Assembly: GCF_001623565.1 (NCBI RefSeq)
Contig: NZ_CP015196.1
Location: 124,001 to 188,000, forward strand
Direction of reading: 5' to 3'
DNA length: 64,000 nt
Source of the DNA: Streptococcus marmotae
GTDB taxonomy: Bacteria > Bacillota > Bacilli > Lactobacillales > Streptococcaceae
The notes under the pieces are model-generated. The model was not told where the DNA came from, searched no databases, and saw only the letters and a program-made list of their open reading frames with translations. The translations under genes were made by a program, and so were the position numbers. This document shows, in pieces, positions 54,077 through 63,887 of this stretch; within the stretch, counting starts at the first letter, position 1; each line of letters starts with the position of its first letter.

Positions 54077-55348
54077 ATGTCTCTTTTTTCAGGATTTTAT
54101 AAAAAAACAAGGGAAGAACGGATTACTATCGCTGCTGAAACGCGTCAACTTTCCCAATCTAGCATGGACATTCTCCTAGCAGATCAAAATCTCTCAGAAT
54201 CTGTTGCAGGAAAAATGGCTGAGAATCATCTTGGAACCTTTGCACTACCTTTTTCACTTGTCCCCCAGTTGGTCGTAGACGGAATAGAGTACAGTATTCC
54301 AATGGTAACCGAAGAGCCGTCTGTAGTGGCTGCTTGTTCTTTTGGAGCTAAAATCATTTCTAAGGCTGGTGGATTTAGCAGCCACATTTCCGAACGCCTA
54401 ATGATTGGACAAGTTGCTCTCTATGATGTCCCAAATAAAACAGAAGCGCAAGCCGCTATCCTCGCCCAACAAGATCTCTTGCTCCAGCAAGCCAACCAAG
54501 CACACCCATCAATCGTTAAAAGAGGTGGAGGGGCACGGCAGCTGACTGTTGAGCAAAAAGATGATTTTCTTATTGTCTATCTCCATGTTGATGTTCAAGA
54601 AGCAATGGGAGCTAATATTCTTAACAATATGCTAGAAGCCATTAAAGAACCCTTGGCTGCATTAACGCAAGGCAGAGCACTCATGGCTATCCTATCCAAT
54701 TATGCGACGGAATCTCTCGTAACAGCCAGTTGTCACATTCCAATCAAGCAGCTTCATACTGAACCTCACATTGCCTTAGAAACAGCTCAACAGATTGCTA
54801 AAGCCAGTCAATTAGCACAAGTCGATCCTTATCGTGCAGCCACTCACAATAAAGGCATTTTCAATGGAATTGATGCCCTTGTATTAGCTACTGGAAATGA
54901 CTGGCGAGCTATTGAGGCGGGAGCCCATGCCTATGCTAGCCAAAATGGTCAATATCGCGGCCTATCCACTTGGGAAATGATGGGGGAAGATCTCGTCGGC
55001 ACACTGACTATCCCACTTCCTATCGCAACAGTTGGGGGCTCTATCGGCCTGAACCCCAAGGTTCAAGTTGCCTTTGACATCCTAGGTCAGCCAAATGCAA
55101 GAAAGCTAGCGAGTCTCATCGCTTCTGTTGGGCTCTGTCAGAACTTTGCTGCCTTACGTGCGCTTGTAACCTCCGGTATCCAACAAGGTCATATGAAACT
55201 CCATGCCAAGTCTCTTGCCATGCTAGCAGGTGCTCAGGACCAAGAAATCGACCAAGTCGCCAAGCTCCTTCGCCAAGCTCCCCACACTAATTTGGAAACC
55301 GCTCAAGCGATTTTAGAAACTATTCGAACAAAATCAGAAAAGCCATAG
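54077..55348 (+). CDS. mvaA: Hydroxymethylglutaryl-CoA reductase, class II
   Basis: 423 residues. MAENHLGTFALPFSLVPQ, the EEPSVVAACSFGAKI stretch (catalytic Glu), NKGIFNGIDALVLATGNDWRAIEA with Lys and Asp, and the C-terminal HMKLHAKSLA with the catalytic His mark the bacterial class II enzyme. It reduces HMG-CoA to mevalonate. An AAGGAGG site precedes its ATG, 56 bases after mvaS. It is a single-domain enzyme, unlike enterococcal MvaE, which fuses thiolase and reductase. Confidence 0.95.
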   Translation: MSLFSGFYKKTREERITIAAETRQLSQSSMDILLADQNLSESVAGKMAENHLGTFALPFSLVPQLVVDGIEYSIPMVTEEPSVVAACSFGAKIISKAGGFSSHISERLMIGQVALYDVPNKTEAQAAILAQQDLLLQQANQAHPSIVKRGGGARQLTVEQKDDFLIVYLHVDVQEAMGANILNNMLEAIKEPLAALTQGRALMAILSNYATESLVTASCHIPIKQLHTEPHIALETAQQIAKASQLAQVDPYRAATHNKGIFNGIDALVLATGNDWRAIEAGAHAYASQNGQYRGLSTWEMMGEDLVGTLTIPLPIATVGGSIGLNPKVQVAFDILGQPNARKLASLIASVGLCQNFAALRALVTSGIQQGHMKLHAKSLAMLAGAQDQEIDQVAKLLRQAPHTNLETAQAILETIRTKSEKP

Positions 55349-55374
55349 AAGCGAACTTCTACGGCTTTTCTTTA
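55336..55374 (+). terminator. Terminator of the mevalonate operon
   Basis: AGAAAAGCC and GGCTTTTCT with inner TAGAAG-cgaa-CTTCTA form a long hairpin covering the mvaA stop, followed by TTTAT. It abuts the MITE-like element at 55375. Confidence 0.8.
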
Positions 55375-55479
55375 TATAGTGGATTGAGAAAGGAATAGGA
55401 CAAGATAAGGAGCTGCAGATAGAACTAGTATTCATCAGAGCGACTGAACGATGTCCCAACCTTTATTCCATTCACTATA
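55375..55479. mobile_element. MITE-like element, 105 bp
   Basis: Begins TATAGTGGATTGAGAAAGG and ends CCTTTATTCCATTCACTATA, imperfect terminal inverted repeats starting TATAGTG. The internal segment with GGAGCTGCAGATAGAACT matches 7092-7135. No coding capacity. It has no name I can assign. Confidence 0.55.
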
Positions 55480-55939
55480 CAATACTCTCCATGCGCACTT
55501 TCTGCTGTTTCAAGCCTAACCGCTGATAGAAAGCAACAGCTTCCTTATTATCACTCCAAACATCAAGTGTCACATTGTAGCAGTTTTGTTCCTTGGCAAA
55601 AGCTAGTGCATACTCATACAATTGCTGTCCAATTCTTTTCCCTCTCATCCCCTGTTTCACACACAAATCATCAATAAAGAGGGTCTTAACCGTTTGCAAT
55701 ACAGAATGCTCTTGACTCACTATTTTACAGAACAAATGACCAACGACCTCTCCTTCGACTTCATAGACAAAAATTGGTTGTTGAGGATCTTCTATCAGTT
55801 TCTCCAATTCTTGAGTAGAAAACTTTTGACCCGTTTCTTTAAATAAATCTGGTCTCACCTCATGATGGACAGTCAGAATCTCTTGTAGTAAGGCAGTTAA
55901 GGTTGGAATGTCTGTTAATTGTGCTTGACGAATCATCAC
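55475..55939 (-). CDS. GNAT-family N-acetyltransferase
   Basis: 154 residues. The acetyl-CoA-binding segment LCVKQGMRGKRIGQQLYEYA near 95-113 and NVTLDVWSDNKEAVAFYQRLGL are typical GNAT blocks. The substrate is unknown. Its 3' end overlaps the right tip of the MITE-like element by five bases, so the insertion may have altered the last codons. Confidence 0.87.
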   Translation of the reverse strand: MMIRQAQLTDIPTLTALLQEILTVHHEVRPDLFKETGQKFSTQELEKLIEDPQQPIFVYEVEGEVVGHLFCKIVSQEHSVLQTVKTLFIDDLCVKQGMRGKRIGQQLYEYALAFAKEQNCYNVTLDVWSDNKEAVAFYQRLGLKQQKVRMESIV

Positions 55940-56128
55940 GATCTCCCTTCTATTTTTCTATTATAGCACAATCTTAACCGAAAATCAGGCACTGTCTGAA
56001 TGGAAGATTAGAGGGTCTAATACTTTGATACATCTAGCTTTTTCAGCTGTCACACGTATCTCCTATTCTGTCATTGTTTTTTTGATTCTTTCTATGCTAT
56101 GATAGCATAACATTTTAGGAGGACTCTT

Positions 56129-56401
56129 ATGAATAAAATAAAAAAGAAAATCTATCGTAATCCCCCTGCCTTTACCCTCATGGCTTGGGCCTCTTTTGCC
56201 TTCTTCGTGGCTTTGATTTTAATCGGTTTATATACACTAAAAGAACCACTCATGGGCAAAGGATATTATCTAATGGGACCTGTGAGCTTGATTTCTTCAT
56301 CCTTTACCGTTCCAAAGGTTGTGCGTGACAATCAAGAAGACGAAGACAACTACAATCTATTGCTACAAAAAGCAACGATCGAAGATGATAGCAATACTTA
56401 A
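56129..56401 (+). CDS. YiaA/YiaB-like two-helix membrane protein
   Basis: 90 residues. FTLMAWASFAFFVALILIGLY and a second hydrophobic stretch (LMGPVSLISSSFTV) flank GKGYY, and KVVRDNQED follows, which is the pattern of the YiaAB two-helix family. The C-terminus is acidic. The role is unknown. AGGAGG-type ribosome site before the ATG. Confidence 0.78.
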   Translation: MNKIKKKIYRNPPAFTLMAWASFAFFVALILIGLYTLKEPLMGKGYYLMGPVSLISSSFTVPKVVRDNQEDEDNYNLLLQKATIEDDSNT

Positions 56402-56485
56402 ACTATCTGCATTCGCTGATTTCAGCGAGTGTTTTTTATCCTCATACTCGAAAACGGATTCGTCCCTTTTATGCCCCAAAATACA

Positions 56486-56533
56486 AAAAAAGCCTACTAT
56501 ACCACATAGAAACGTTGATACAATAGGCTTTAT
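56486..56533 (+). terminator. Terminator after the YiaA/B-like gene
   Basis: AAAGCCTA and TAGGCTTT stem with a long loop, within the gap between the convergent genes at 56129 and 56642. Confidence 0.55.
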
Positions 56534-56641
56534 AAAGGCATGCGTCGTCAACATCTGAACTTTCTTCGGCTACGCCTGTGAAAGTTCTAGTTGTTTTGAC
56601 AGAGGTGCGACTACGAAATCAACGATTTCTGTCTTGCCGTC

Positions 56642-56917
56642 TTATTTAACAGCGTCTTTAAGAGCTTTACCAGCTTTGAATGCCGGAACTTTAGAAGCTG
56701 CAATTGTGATTTCTTTACCAGTTTGTGGGTTGCGACCTTTACGTGCTGCACGCTCACGAACTTCAAAGTTACCGAAACCAATCAATTGAACTTTTTCACC
56801 TGCTGCAAGGTAGTCAGCTACTGCTGCAAATACTGCATCTACTGCTGCTGCTGAATCTTTCTTTGTCAATGAAGTTGCTTCTGCAACTTTTGCAATCAAA
56901 TCTTGTTTATTAGCCAT
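56642..56917 (-). CDS. hup: HU-family DNA-binding protein
   Basis: 91 residues. [29 protein letters not shown], then [21 protein letters not shown] (the beta arms with the Pro that inserts in DNA), ending [15 protein letters not shown]. It is the main histone-like protein of streptococci, bending and compacting DNA. Codon use is strongly biased, as expected for high expression. Confidence 0.96.
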   Translation of the reverse strand: MANKQDLIAKVAEATSLTKKDSAAAVDAVFAAVADYLAAGEKVQLIGFGNFEVRERAARKGRNPQTGKEITIAASKVPAFKAGKALKDAVK

Positions 56918-57010
56918 TTCGCTAAGTCCTCCAATTAATTTTCTGAGTTATTACTCACCCTAATATAGTACCTAATTTTATCCATTTGGTCAAGCTTTTC
57001 GTACGATTTA

Positions 57011-57610
57011 TTAGCTTTTTCTATAAATATCAAAAATGAGCTGATTATTGTAAAAATCAATCGTGTTGGCCTTGACGTATAGCTTCTGATCGTTTTCAAT
57101 TTCCGCAAGATGAATAATCACCGTTGCTTTCTTGGAATCAATCTCCACAAATTCTGGTAATTGGGATTGATTTTTAAGATAGGCTAGAATTTCTTCCTTT
57201 GGCAAGGACAAGGTTCCAGCAGATATTTCGGATACGGTCAATAGAATACTGCCGTCATTCAATTTATTGGGCTGAAAGTAGATATAAAGTGGAATAGTCA
57301 AGCCCCAAACCTTATAGGTCCCTTCAAATAAAAGAAATTGACTAGTAGCTGTTACTGTGTAGGAAAATGTATCTGTTTGATAATCCTTCAAATAAGTAGC
57401 CAGAACGGTGTTCAGTTGTTCTTTATCAGTAGTAAAGGTTCCTATTTTCTGATCTTGCTTAGAAGTTATCGGTGTAGCTAAATGGCTAGTTGCTTCTCGA
57501 TTTGTTGTCGTTCGTTCTACTACAACTATTCCCAAAGCAAGTAGAGCAGAGACCAAAAGAAGAAAGGCCCATTTCCACTTATTGATTTTTCCAGTGTTTT
57601 TTTGTCTCAC
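57011..57610 (-). CDS. YpmS family protein (DUF2140)
   Basis: 199 residues. One N-terminal membrane helix (about 13-30), then a soluble domain that would be outside the cell, with FLLFEGTYKVWGLTIPLYIYF and the end FYNNQLIFDIYRK. The order degV, SGNH hydrolase, this gene reproduces the B. subtilis ypmR-ypmS neighbourhood. Function is unknown. It overlaps the upstream hydrolase gene by 32 bases. Confidence 0.82.
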   Translation of the reverse strand: MRQKNTGKINKWKWAFLLLVSALLALGIVVVERTTTNREATSHLATPITSKQDQKIGTFTTDKEQLNTVLATYLKDYQTDTFSYTVTATSQFLLFEGTYKVWGLTIPLYIYFQPNKLNDGSILLTVSEISAGTLSLPKEEILAYLKNQSQLPEFVEIDSKKATVIIHLAEIENDQKLYVKANTIDFYNNQLIFDIYRKS

Positions 57611-58421
57611 GAATAGCCTCCATAACTGCCTTGTTCATAATTTCATACCCTGTATTGTTAGGGTGAAAACGATCTTCTTCAGCAAGTAGATTATTGACGA
57701 CCTGACTAGACGAATTAGGCGACTGGCTAATTCCTTTTTCCCCATCTAAGCCCTTGTAGAGCAAGTCATTGATGGGAACAAAATAAACTGATTCCATAGA
57801 TTCCACCGTGTCTTTTGTCGTCTGATTCCAATTGTCCACAATCGCCTGCATTTCTGTCAAATCAGGGAAATTGAGATAGAAAGGATTATAAATACCAATG
57901 ACGTAGATTGGTAAGTGAGGATTATCCGCCCTTGCCGTGTCAATAATCTTGACCAAGCGTTTACTGTAGTCCTTTGCTGCCTCATCAAAAATAGAAACAT
58001 CTAATTGCGTAAGATGCTCTAAAATGGTTCTACGCAGGTCATTTCCCCCAACTGTTAGGGTCATCAGATTAGCCTTAGATAAGCTATCTACAATCTCCTT
58101 CTCCTCCATCCGCTTTAGAATCTGCTGGCTAGTATTGCCGGAAACGCCGTAATTATCATAAGAGACTTGATAGCCGTATTGGTTTCCCAGACTCTGAGCT
58201 ACAAGTGGAACAAACCCGCCTTGACCAGTCTTATCTCCCACACCTTGCGTCAGCGAATCACCCAGTGCCACATAATGGAAGGCTGTCAACTCTCCTGATT
58301 GACTCTGTCCTTCTCCAAGACGTGAGGTAGCAGGTGAAATCAAAAACTGGAAGAAAAAGAGAAATCCCAGCAAACTGAGAAAAAAGAATAATAAATGATG
58401 TAAAAATGCTCTACTATTCAT
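57579..58421 (-). CDS. SGNH/GDSL-family hydrolase (YpmR-like)
   Basis: 280 residues. An N-terminal membrane helix or signal peptide (about 8-30) precedes the domain. Block I is [12 protein letters not shown] (nucleophile Ser), block III is TVGGNDLRR and block [15 protein letters not shown], holds Asp and His. It is probably an extracytoplasmic esterase or lipase; the substrate is unknown. It overlaps the degV-type gene by eight bases. Confidence 0.88.
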   Translation of the reverse strand: MNSRAFLHHLLFFFLSLLGFLFFFQFLISPATSRLGEGQSQSGELTAFHYVALGDSLTQGVGDKTGQGGFVPLVAQSLGNQYGYQVSYDNYGVSGNTSQQILKRMEEKEIVDSLSKANLMTLTVGGNDLRRTILEHLTQLDVSIFDEAAKDYSKRLVKIIDTARADNPHLPIYVIGIYNPFYLNFPDLTEMQAIVDNWNQTTKDTVESMESVYFVPINDLLYKGLDGEKGISQSPNSSSQVVNNLLAEEDRFHPNNTGYEIMNKAVMEAIRETKKHWKNQ

Positions 58422-59247
58422 AATGTACTAAAACGGCCCAGGCATCCTCTCCTGTATGAGTTTGTATGATGGATCCTGTTTCTAAAACAGAAATTTCCGA
58501 CTGCACGAATGGCTGTAAGACTGCCTTCATTTCCTGAGCAAAATCAGGCGCCCCTGCATAAGAAATACCAATTTCTGCTACCTTTTTCGTCCCCAAGGTC
58601 GCAACAAATTCATCTAGCCACTTTTTGAACGTTTTCGCTCCTCTTCCTTTGGTAATAGGATGCAACTGATGATCGACCATCTCCATAATCACACGAATAT
58701 TGAGAAGCGAGCTCAGTAAACCCGTCACGCGACCAATCCGACCACCTTTGACGAGATTTTCCAAGGTTGAAATCCCAATATATAGCTCTGTTTTTTGTCG
58801 AACTTCTTCTACTGCAGTAAGAATCTCCTCTTTACTAGCACCATCTTTAGCCAAACGTGCCGCTGTCATTACTTGGAATTTTGCTGCCTGATCGGTGAAA
58901 CTAGAATCAATAACTGTTACATCAACACCTGACAAAGTCGCCCCTTGACGAGCTGCTTCTACTGTCCCTGATAGGGCGTGTGATAGAAGAATCGCAATAA
59001 TCTGACTTCCGTCTGCAGCAAGTCTGGCAAAGGTTTCAGCAAAAACTCCTACCGGAGGCTGACTGGTCTTCGGTAAACTTTTACTGTCTCGCATCAATTG
59101 AAGAAACTGTCCTTCTTCTAGGTCGCTATCTGAATAGACAACGCCGTCCACCATAACAGATAGGGGAACAACTGTAATGCCTAATTCTTCGACTAGTGCT
59201 GGTTCCATTGTTGTACTAGAATCTGTGACAATTTTTATCGTACTCAT
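58414..59247 (-). CDS. DegV family fatty-acid-binding protein
   Basis: 277 residues. Begins [43 protein letters not shown] and [20 protein letters not shown] are the family blocks. DegV (FakB-type) proteins hold a fatty acid for phosphorylation by FakA. It starts the three-gene group with the SGNH hydrolase and ypmS. Confidence 0.9.
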   Translation of the reverse strand: MSTIKIVTDSSTTMEPALVEELGITVVPLSVMVDGVVYSDSDLEEGQFLQLMRDSKSLPKTSQPPVGVFAETFARLAADGSQIIAILLSHALSGTVEAARQGATLSGVDVTVIDSSFTDQAAKFQVMTAARLAKDGASKEEILTAVEEVRQKTELYIGISTLENLVKGGRIGRVTGLLSSLLNIRVIMEMVDHQLHPITKGRGAKTFKKWLDEFVATLGTKKVAEIGISYAGAPDFAQEMKAVLQPFVQSEISVLETGSIIQTHTGEDAWAVLVHYE

Positions 59248-59323
59248 ATCTCTTCCTATTCCTTCACATTTATTCCCTCAATTATACCAAATTTTTCCAT
59301 TTTCAGCTATCGACAAGAGATAG

Positions 59324-59350
59324 AAAAAATGCTCCTAGCGGAACATTCTT
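59324..59350 (-). terminator. Terminator of the metallophosphoesterase gene
   Basis: On the minus strand, GAATGTTCC-gcta-GGAGCATTTTTTC, just after the stop at 59372. Confidence 0.65.
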
Positions 59351-59371
59351 TCAGTAAAAACGTATCATTTT

Positions 59372-60103
59372 CTAATCATCACTGGCGACAAAACCGTCAT
59401 TTGGAATGGCATAGTGCTGGGCAATCTGACCGTCTGTAAAGAGAATTCCATGCAAAACACCGCCATAAACAGCACCGCCATCCATCCCAATCTTTCCATC
59501 AGCGGTCTTCCATAATTTGGAACTCTCCATCGGCTCTCCAGTCAGATAAGTAGTCGGAGTATGTCCAAAAACAATCCCTTTTCCAGTTTTATTTTCCGCT
59601 TCATGGAAAGGGGCTCGCAGCCAGACCTTTTGATAATCAGTCGTATCTTGCCAATTGTCCAAGGTCAAATCAAGACCAGCATGAACAAAAATCAGCTGCT
59701 CAGTCTCCACATGAAAGAGCATTTGTCGGATAAAAGCAACCAAGTCCCCTGCTTCATTCCTGACCCGCTCAGCATCCAACACACCGTCTACTGGAGCATC
59801 CAAGGGACGGCCTAAGAGCGAGTTAATGGTCGTATCCCCACCATTTCGTTTGTAATGATTATAACGCTCTTCTGGATTGTCTAACCAGGCAAGAAACATG
59901 TATTCATGATTACCAGACAAGCAAATAGCACCTTTGCTATCCACCAAATGCTTAACACGTTCCAGCACCGCTCGGCTATTTTCCCCGCGGTCAATTAAAT
60001 CTCCTAACAAGATCAACTGGTCCTGTTCATTCCAATGCTGGAGGACCAACTCCAGCATACCAGCTTTTCCATGGACATCTCCGATGACAAAATAGTTAGG
60101 CAT
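59372..60103 (-). CDS. Metallophosphoesterase (serine/threonine phosphatase-like)
   Basis: 243 residues. Metal-binding motifs GDVHG near 8-12, GDLIDRGENS, GNHEYMF and a later HAGLD and GHTPT form the full PPP-type phosphoesterase set. It may act as a protein phosphatase or a diadenosine tetraphosphatase; sequence alone does not decide. It follows recN by eight bases in the same direction. Confidence 0.88.
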   Translation of the reverse strand: MPNYFVIGDVHGKAGMLELVLQHWNEQDQLILLGDLIDRGENSRAVLERVKHLVDSKGAICLSGNHEYMFLAWLDNPEERYNHYKRNGGDTTINSLLGRPLDAPVDGVLDAERVRNEAGDLVAFIRQMLFHVETEQLIFVHAGLDLTLDNWQDTTDYQKVWLRAPFHEAENKTGKGIVFGHTPTTYLTGEPMESSKLWKTADGKIGMDGGAVYGGVLHGILFTDGQIAQHYAIPNDGFVASDD

Positions 60104-60111
60104 CTTTATTC

Positions 60112-61773
60112 CTACCCTTTCTTTAAGAGCTCCTTTGCCTGAGTGAGCGCGGCTTCTGTCACATTTTCACCCGCCAACATCTTGGCTACTTCCTCAATTC
60201 GTTCCTCAATCGTCAAGAGACGGACACGGGATACCGTTGAGTGGTCATCGCTGATTTTTTCAATAAAGAACTGATAATCTGCAATGGCAATGACTTGTGG
60301 CAAGTGGGAAATGGCAAGAACCTGCCCATGGCTCCCAATTTTGTAAATTTTCTGGGCAATGGCTTGGGCGACACGGCCAGACACTCCTGTGTCCACCTCA
60401 TCAAAGACGATACTGGTCTTACCTTCCTTGCGTGAGAAAGCAGATTTAATCGCCAACATCAAGCGAGACAATTCTCCTCCACTAGCCACCTTAACCAAGG
60501 GTTTAAAATCCTCACCAGGATTTGTTGAAATATAAAATTCAACCTGTTCATTTCCCTCACGACCAAATTTAGCCTTGCTAAAGCGAACCTGAAAATCAGC
60601 CTTCTCCATATAGAGGTCTTTCAACTCCTGCTTGATTTCTTGCTCCAAGCCTTCTGCCAAGAGATGACGAGCAGTAGCTAATTCTCCAGCCAAGCGAATC
60701 AATTCTTTTTCACGTTTTTTTAATTCACTTTCAAGATGCTCAGAGGAGACATCCGTTCCTGTTAGGAGTTGGTATTCTTTGCTAATTTGCTCCAAATAGT
60801 CTAAGACATCATCAACCGTGCCTCCGTACTTACGGCTAATACTATACAGCAAATCCAACCGCCCTTCAACCTGCATCAAGCGATTGCCATCAAAATCCAG
60901 TCCGTCAATAATCCCTTCCAAACGCTTGGTGACCTCTTCTAAGACATAGTAGGATTCTGAGAGACTGCCAGCTAGTTCCTTATAACTAGCATCAAACTCC
61001 TCAATGGACTCCAAATCATGCATGGCAGAACGGACATTGGTCAGACTGGAAAAATCTTCATTGTCTAGCATTGCATAGGCATTTGCCAGCGTATCGGCAA
61101 TCTGCTTATGGTTAAGTAACTTTTCCCGCTCTTTGCTTAGTTCCGTGTCCTCGCCAGCTTGAAGACCTGCAGCCTCAATCTCTGCTATCTGGTATTCCAG
61201 CATCTCAATACGGGCCTTATTTTCCTCTTGGTTCTTCTGAATGGTCAACACTTGCTTGCGCAAGGTTTTATATGCATCAAACGCAGCCTTGTAGTCCGCC
61301 TTTAATTGGAAAAAGGCCTCGTCCCCAAATTCATCAAGCATGGCAATATGGTGCTGTGGACGCATCAGCTCCTCTTGATCATGCTGGCCGTGAATATCCA
61401 CTAGGTGCTGACCAACAGCTTTGAGGACCGATAAATTGACCAACTGACCATTGATGCGGCTGATACTACGACCATTTTGCAGTATCTCACGCCGAATAAT
61501 CAGCTCATCTGACACTTCTAATCCCTGTTCTTCTAAAAGGGCTCGTAAACTTCGGCTTTGCTCAACCGAAAACAGACCTTCTATCTCAGCCTTGGGCATC
61601 CCATGGCGAATGACATCCGTCGTAGCCCGACTTCCCAGCATCATATTCATGGCATCGATAATAATCGACTTTCCAGCCCCTGTTTCTCCTGTAAGGACTG
61701 TCATTCCTTGCTCAAAATTAAGGGAAATTTCCTCAATGATGGCAAAATTTTTAATGGAAATTTCAAGTAACAT
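60112..61773 (-). CDS. recN: DNA repair protein RecN
   Basis: 553 residues. SMC-like architecture: Walker A TGETGAGKSIIIDA near 29-42, long coiled coils either side of the centre (about 155-365), ABC signature KVASGGELSRLML and Walker B SIVFDEVDTGVSG. It helps repair double-strand breaks by binding and bridging DNA ends. It follows argR by six bases, the normal Firmicute order. Confidence 0.95.
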   Translation of the reverse strand: MLLEISIKNFAIIEEISLNFEQGMTVLTGETGAGKSIIIDAMNMMLGSRATTDVIRHGMPKAEIEGLFSVEQSRSLRALLEEQGLEVSDELIIRREILQNGRSISRINGQLVNLSVLKAVGQHLVDIHGQHDQEELMRPQHHIAMLDEFGDEAFFQLKADYKAAFDAYKTLRKQVLTIQKNQEENKARIEMLEYQIAEIEAAGLQAGEDTELSKEREKLLNHKQIADTLANAYAMLDNEDFSSLTNVRSAMHDLESIEEFDASYKELAGSLSESYYVLEEVTKRLEGIIDGLDFDGNRLMQVEGRLDLLYSISRKYGGTVDDVLDYLEQISKEYQLLTGTDVSSEHLESELKKREKELIRLAGELATARHLLAEGLEQEIKQELKDLYMEKADFQVRFSKAKFGREGNEQVEFYISTNPGEDFKPLVKVASGGELSRLMLAIKSAFSRKEGKTSIVFDEVDTGVSGRVAQAIAQKIYKIGSHGQVLAISHLPQVIAIADYQFFIEKISDDHSTVSRVRLLTIEERIEEVAKMLAGENVTEAALTQAKELLKKG

Positions 61774-61779
61774 GGCAAC

Positions 61780-62211
61780 CTACCAATTTTTTATTGTTTC
61801 TAAGACATCCTGTGCCTGACTTGGATCGCGTAAGATGATTAAAATCGTATCATCATCTGCTAAAATGCTAAAAATAAGGTCAGAGAGTGCTTCGACGATC
61901 TGATTTTTCACAAAGGCCGTACTTCCTGGCACCAGATTGAGCGTAATCATCTGCCCCATGCACTCTGATGATAAAATGTTGTTCTCTGCTAGCTTCATCC
62001 GACCAGACACAGATTTGGGCAACTCATAGATATAGGTATTGTCTTTTAAAGGAATTTTGACAATTCCTAATTCCTTAATATCTCGTGAAACCGTTGCCTG
62101 TGTAGCTCGAATTCCCGAATCCTTCAAATGTTCTACAATTTCTTCTTGCGTTCCAATCTCAAAATCCGTCACAAATTTTCTAATTTTCTCTAGGCGTTCT
62201 TTTTTTCTCAT
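61780..62211 (-). CDS. argR: ArgR-family transcriptional regulator
   Basis: 143 residues. The winged helix (ERLEKIRKFVTDFEIGTQEEIVEHLKDSG and ATQATVSRDIKELGI) is followed by the hexamerisation and arginine-binding domain, whose GDDTI-like stretch reads ADDTILIILRD. It binds ARG boxes when arginine is bound. Streptococci have several ArgR paralogues; the copy beside recN is usually AhrC-like. No ARG box was identified in the window. Confidence 0.93.
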   Translation of the reverse strand: MRKKERLEKIRKFVTDFEIGTQEEIVEHLKDSGIRATQATVSRDIKELGIVKIPLKDNTYIYELPKSVSGRMKLAENNILSSECMGQMITLNLVPGSTAFVKNQIVEALSDLIFSILADDDTILIILRDPSQAQDVLETIKNW

Positions 62212-63019
62212 CTATCAATTCCTTATGTGCTTGTTCTACAATGGTTTCAATCACGGAAAACACCTGATTGACAGCTGGGCTTTCCTTTTTCAAATGGGCT
62301 AAAAATTCCACATTTCCATGACCGCCTTGAATCGGTGAAAAATCAAGAGCTTTGACTGAAAAACCAAACTCTACGGCGGACTTTGTCACCTTGTCCAAGA
62401 CCATACGATGAACGGTCTTGTCCTTGATAATTCCGTTTTTCCCAATCTGTTCTCGTCCCGCCTCAAATTGCGGCTTAATCAAAGCAACAACGTCACCCTC
62501 ATCCGCTAAAATCGTTGCCAAAGCTGGTAAAATCAGACTGAGTGAGATAAAACTGACATCAATACTCGCAAATTGGGGTGTTTTTTCAAAATCATTAGCG
62601 GTTGCATAGCGGAAATTAAACTGCTCCATGCTAACAACTCGCTCATCTTGTCGGATTTTCCAAGCCAATTGATTGGTTCCAACATCCACAGCATAGACCA
62701 GGCTAGCACCACTTTGCAACATGACGTCAGTAAATCCGCCAGTTGAAGCTCCGATGTCAAGGGTCGTTTTATCCACAACCGATAAGCCAAATACCTGCAA
62801 GGCTTTCTCCAACTTGAGTCCGCCACGGCTAACGTATTTCAGCTTCTCCCCTTTTAACTTTAACTCGGTGCTGTCATCAATCTTTTCACCTGGCTTATCA
62901 TAGCGTTCCCCATTTACAACAGAGATGACTAAGCCTGCCATGACACCGCGTTTGGCTTGCTCTCGTGTATCAAAAAGCCCCTGTTTATAAGCCAATACAT
63001 CTACTCTTTCCTTAGCCAT
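62180..63019 (-). CDS. TlyA-family rRNA methyltransferase / hemolysin A-like
   Basis: 279 residues. An N-terminal S4 RNA-binding domain (VDVLAYKQGLFDTREQAKRGVMAG) is followed by a Rossmann methyltransferase with ALDIGASTGGFTDVMLQ-type motif (LDIGASTGGFTD). The K-D-K-E-like residues include the KALQVFGLSV Lys. Homologues 2'-O-methylate rRNA; the hemolysin label is historical. It overlaps argR and ispA by short stretches. Confidence 0.9.
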   Translation of the reverse strand: MAKERVDVLAYKQGLFDTREQAKRGVMAGLVISVVNGERYDKPGEKIDDSTELKLKGEKLKYVSRGGLKLEKALQVFGLSVVDKTTLDIGASTGGFTDVMLQSGASLVYAVDVGTNQLAWKIRQDERVVSMEQFNFRYATANDFEKTPQFASIDVSFISLSLILPALATILADEGDVVALIKPQFEAGREQIGKNGIIKDKTVHRMVLDKVTKSAVEFGFSVKALDFSPIQGGHGNVEFLAHLKKESPAVNQVFSVIETIVEQAHKELIDEKKRTPREN

Positions 63020-63887
63020 GTAATCGTAAACTTTCTACTATCTTTCGAATCTTTTCTGCCTGAAAGCTGGTTTTCTTCTCCAAGTCTTGCAGGCATTCTT
63101 CTACCTTGTCCAAGCTCATCTCTAAGAAATCCTTTGCTTCTTCTAAACCAAGAAGGGCTGGATAGGTTGCTTTATCTGCTACAAGATCCTTGTTGGGGGT
63201 TTTGCCCAGTTCTTCAAAACTAGCCGTCACATCTAAAATATCATCCCGCACCTGAAAAGCAAGTCCAAGCCATTCCCCTGTTTCTTGTAAGAGAGATTTT
63301 AGTTGACTATCTGCTTCCAGCATCACCCCTGTAGCTACAAAGGGATAGGCGAGGAGTTTTCCCGTCTTATGGGCATGAATCGCTTGCAATTCTGCAAGAT
63401 TTAACTGCCGTTTCTCTCCTTCCATATCAAGGACTTGTCCACCAACCATGCCAAAGGTTCCAGCTGCCTTAGACAAGGCCGCAATCAGTTCTATCCGAAT
63501 CTGACTAGGTAGCTCTGCCATTGCCACCAAAGCATAAGCGTCCAAAAAGAGGCTATCTCCAGCTAAAATGGCCATGTCCTCCCCAAATTTTTTGTGGCTC
63601 GTCAAGCGCCCTCTGCGATAATCGTCATTATCCATAGCTGGTAAATCATCGTGAATTAAGCTCCCTGTATGGATCATCTCAAGGGCAGCAGCCACCTGCA
63701 CATGGGCATCGGTCAGCCTAATCCCAAATCCCTCTAGCAACTCCAAGAGCAATAGAGGACGCAGACGCTTGCCACCTGCCTGAACGGAGTAAAGAATGGT
63801 TTCTACTAACTGAGGGGCGACTGGCTTTGTAGCATAAAAGTCCAAGATAACCTGCTCAAGCCACTTTAATTGTTCCACTTGCTTCAT
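63012..63887 (-). CDS. ispA: Farnesyl diphosphate synthase (polyprenyl synthetase)
   Basis: 291 residues. The first Asp-rich motif is [15 protein letters not shown] (DDxxxxD, with a two-residue insertion as in bacterial short-chain enzymes) and the second is [10 protein letters not shown]. It condenses DMAPP and IPP to farnesyl diphosphate, the entry point for undecaprenyl carriers and prenylated quinone-like compounds. It uses precursors of the mevalonate pathway encoded at 51672-55348. The ATG overlaps the xseB stop. Confidence 0.93.
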   Translation of the reverse strand: MKQVEQLKWLEQVILDFYATKPVAPQLVETILYSVQAGGKRLRPLLLLELLEGFGIRLTDAHVQVAAALEMIHTGSLIHDDLPAMDNDDYRRGRLTSHKKFGEDMAILAGDSLFLDAYALVAMAELPSQIRIELIAALSKAAGTFGMVGGQVLDMEGEKRQLNLAELQAIHAHKTGKLLAYPFVATGVMLEADSQLKSLLQETGEWLGLAFQVRDDILDVTASFEELGKTPNKDLVADKATYPALLGLEEAKDFLEMSLDKVEECLQDLEKKTSFQAEKIRKIVESLRLHG

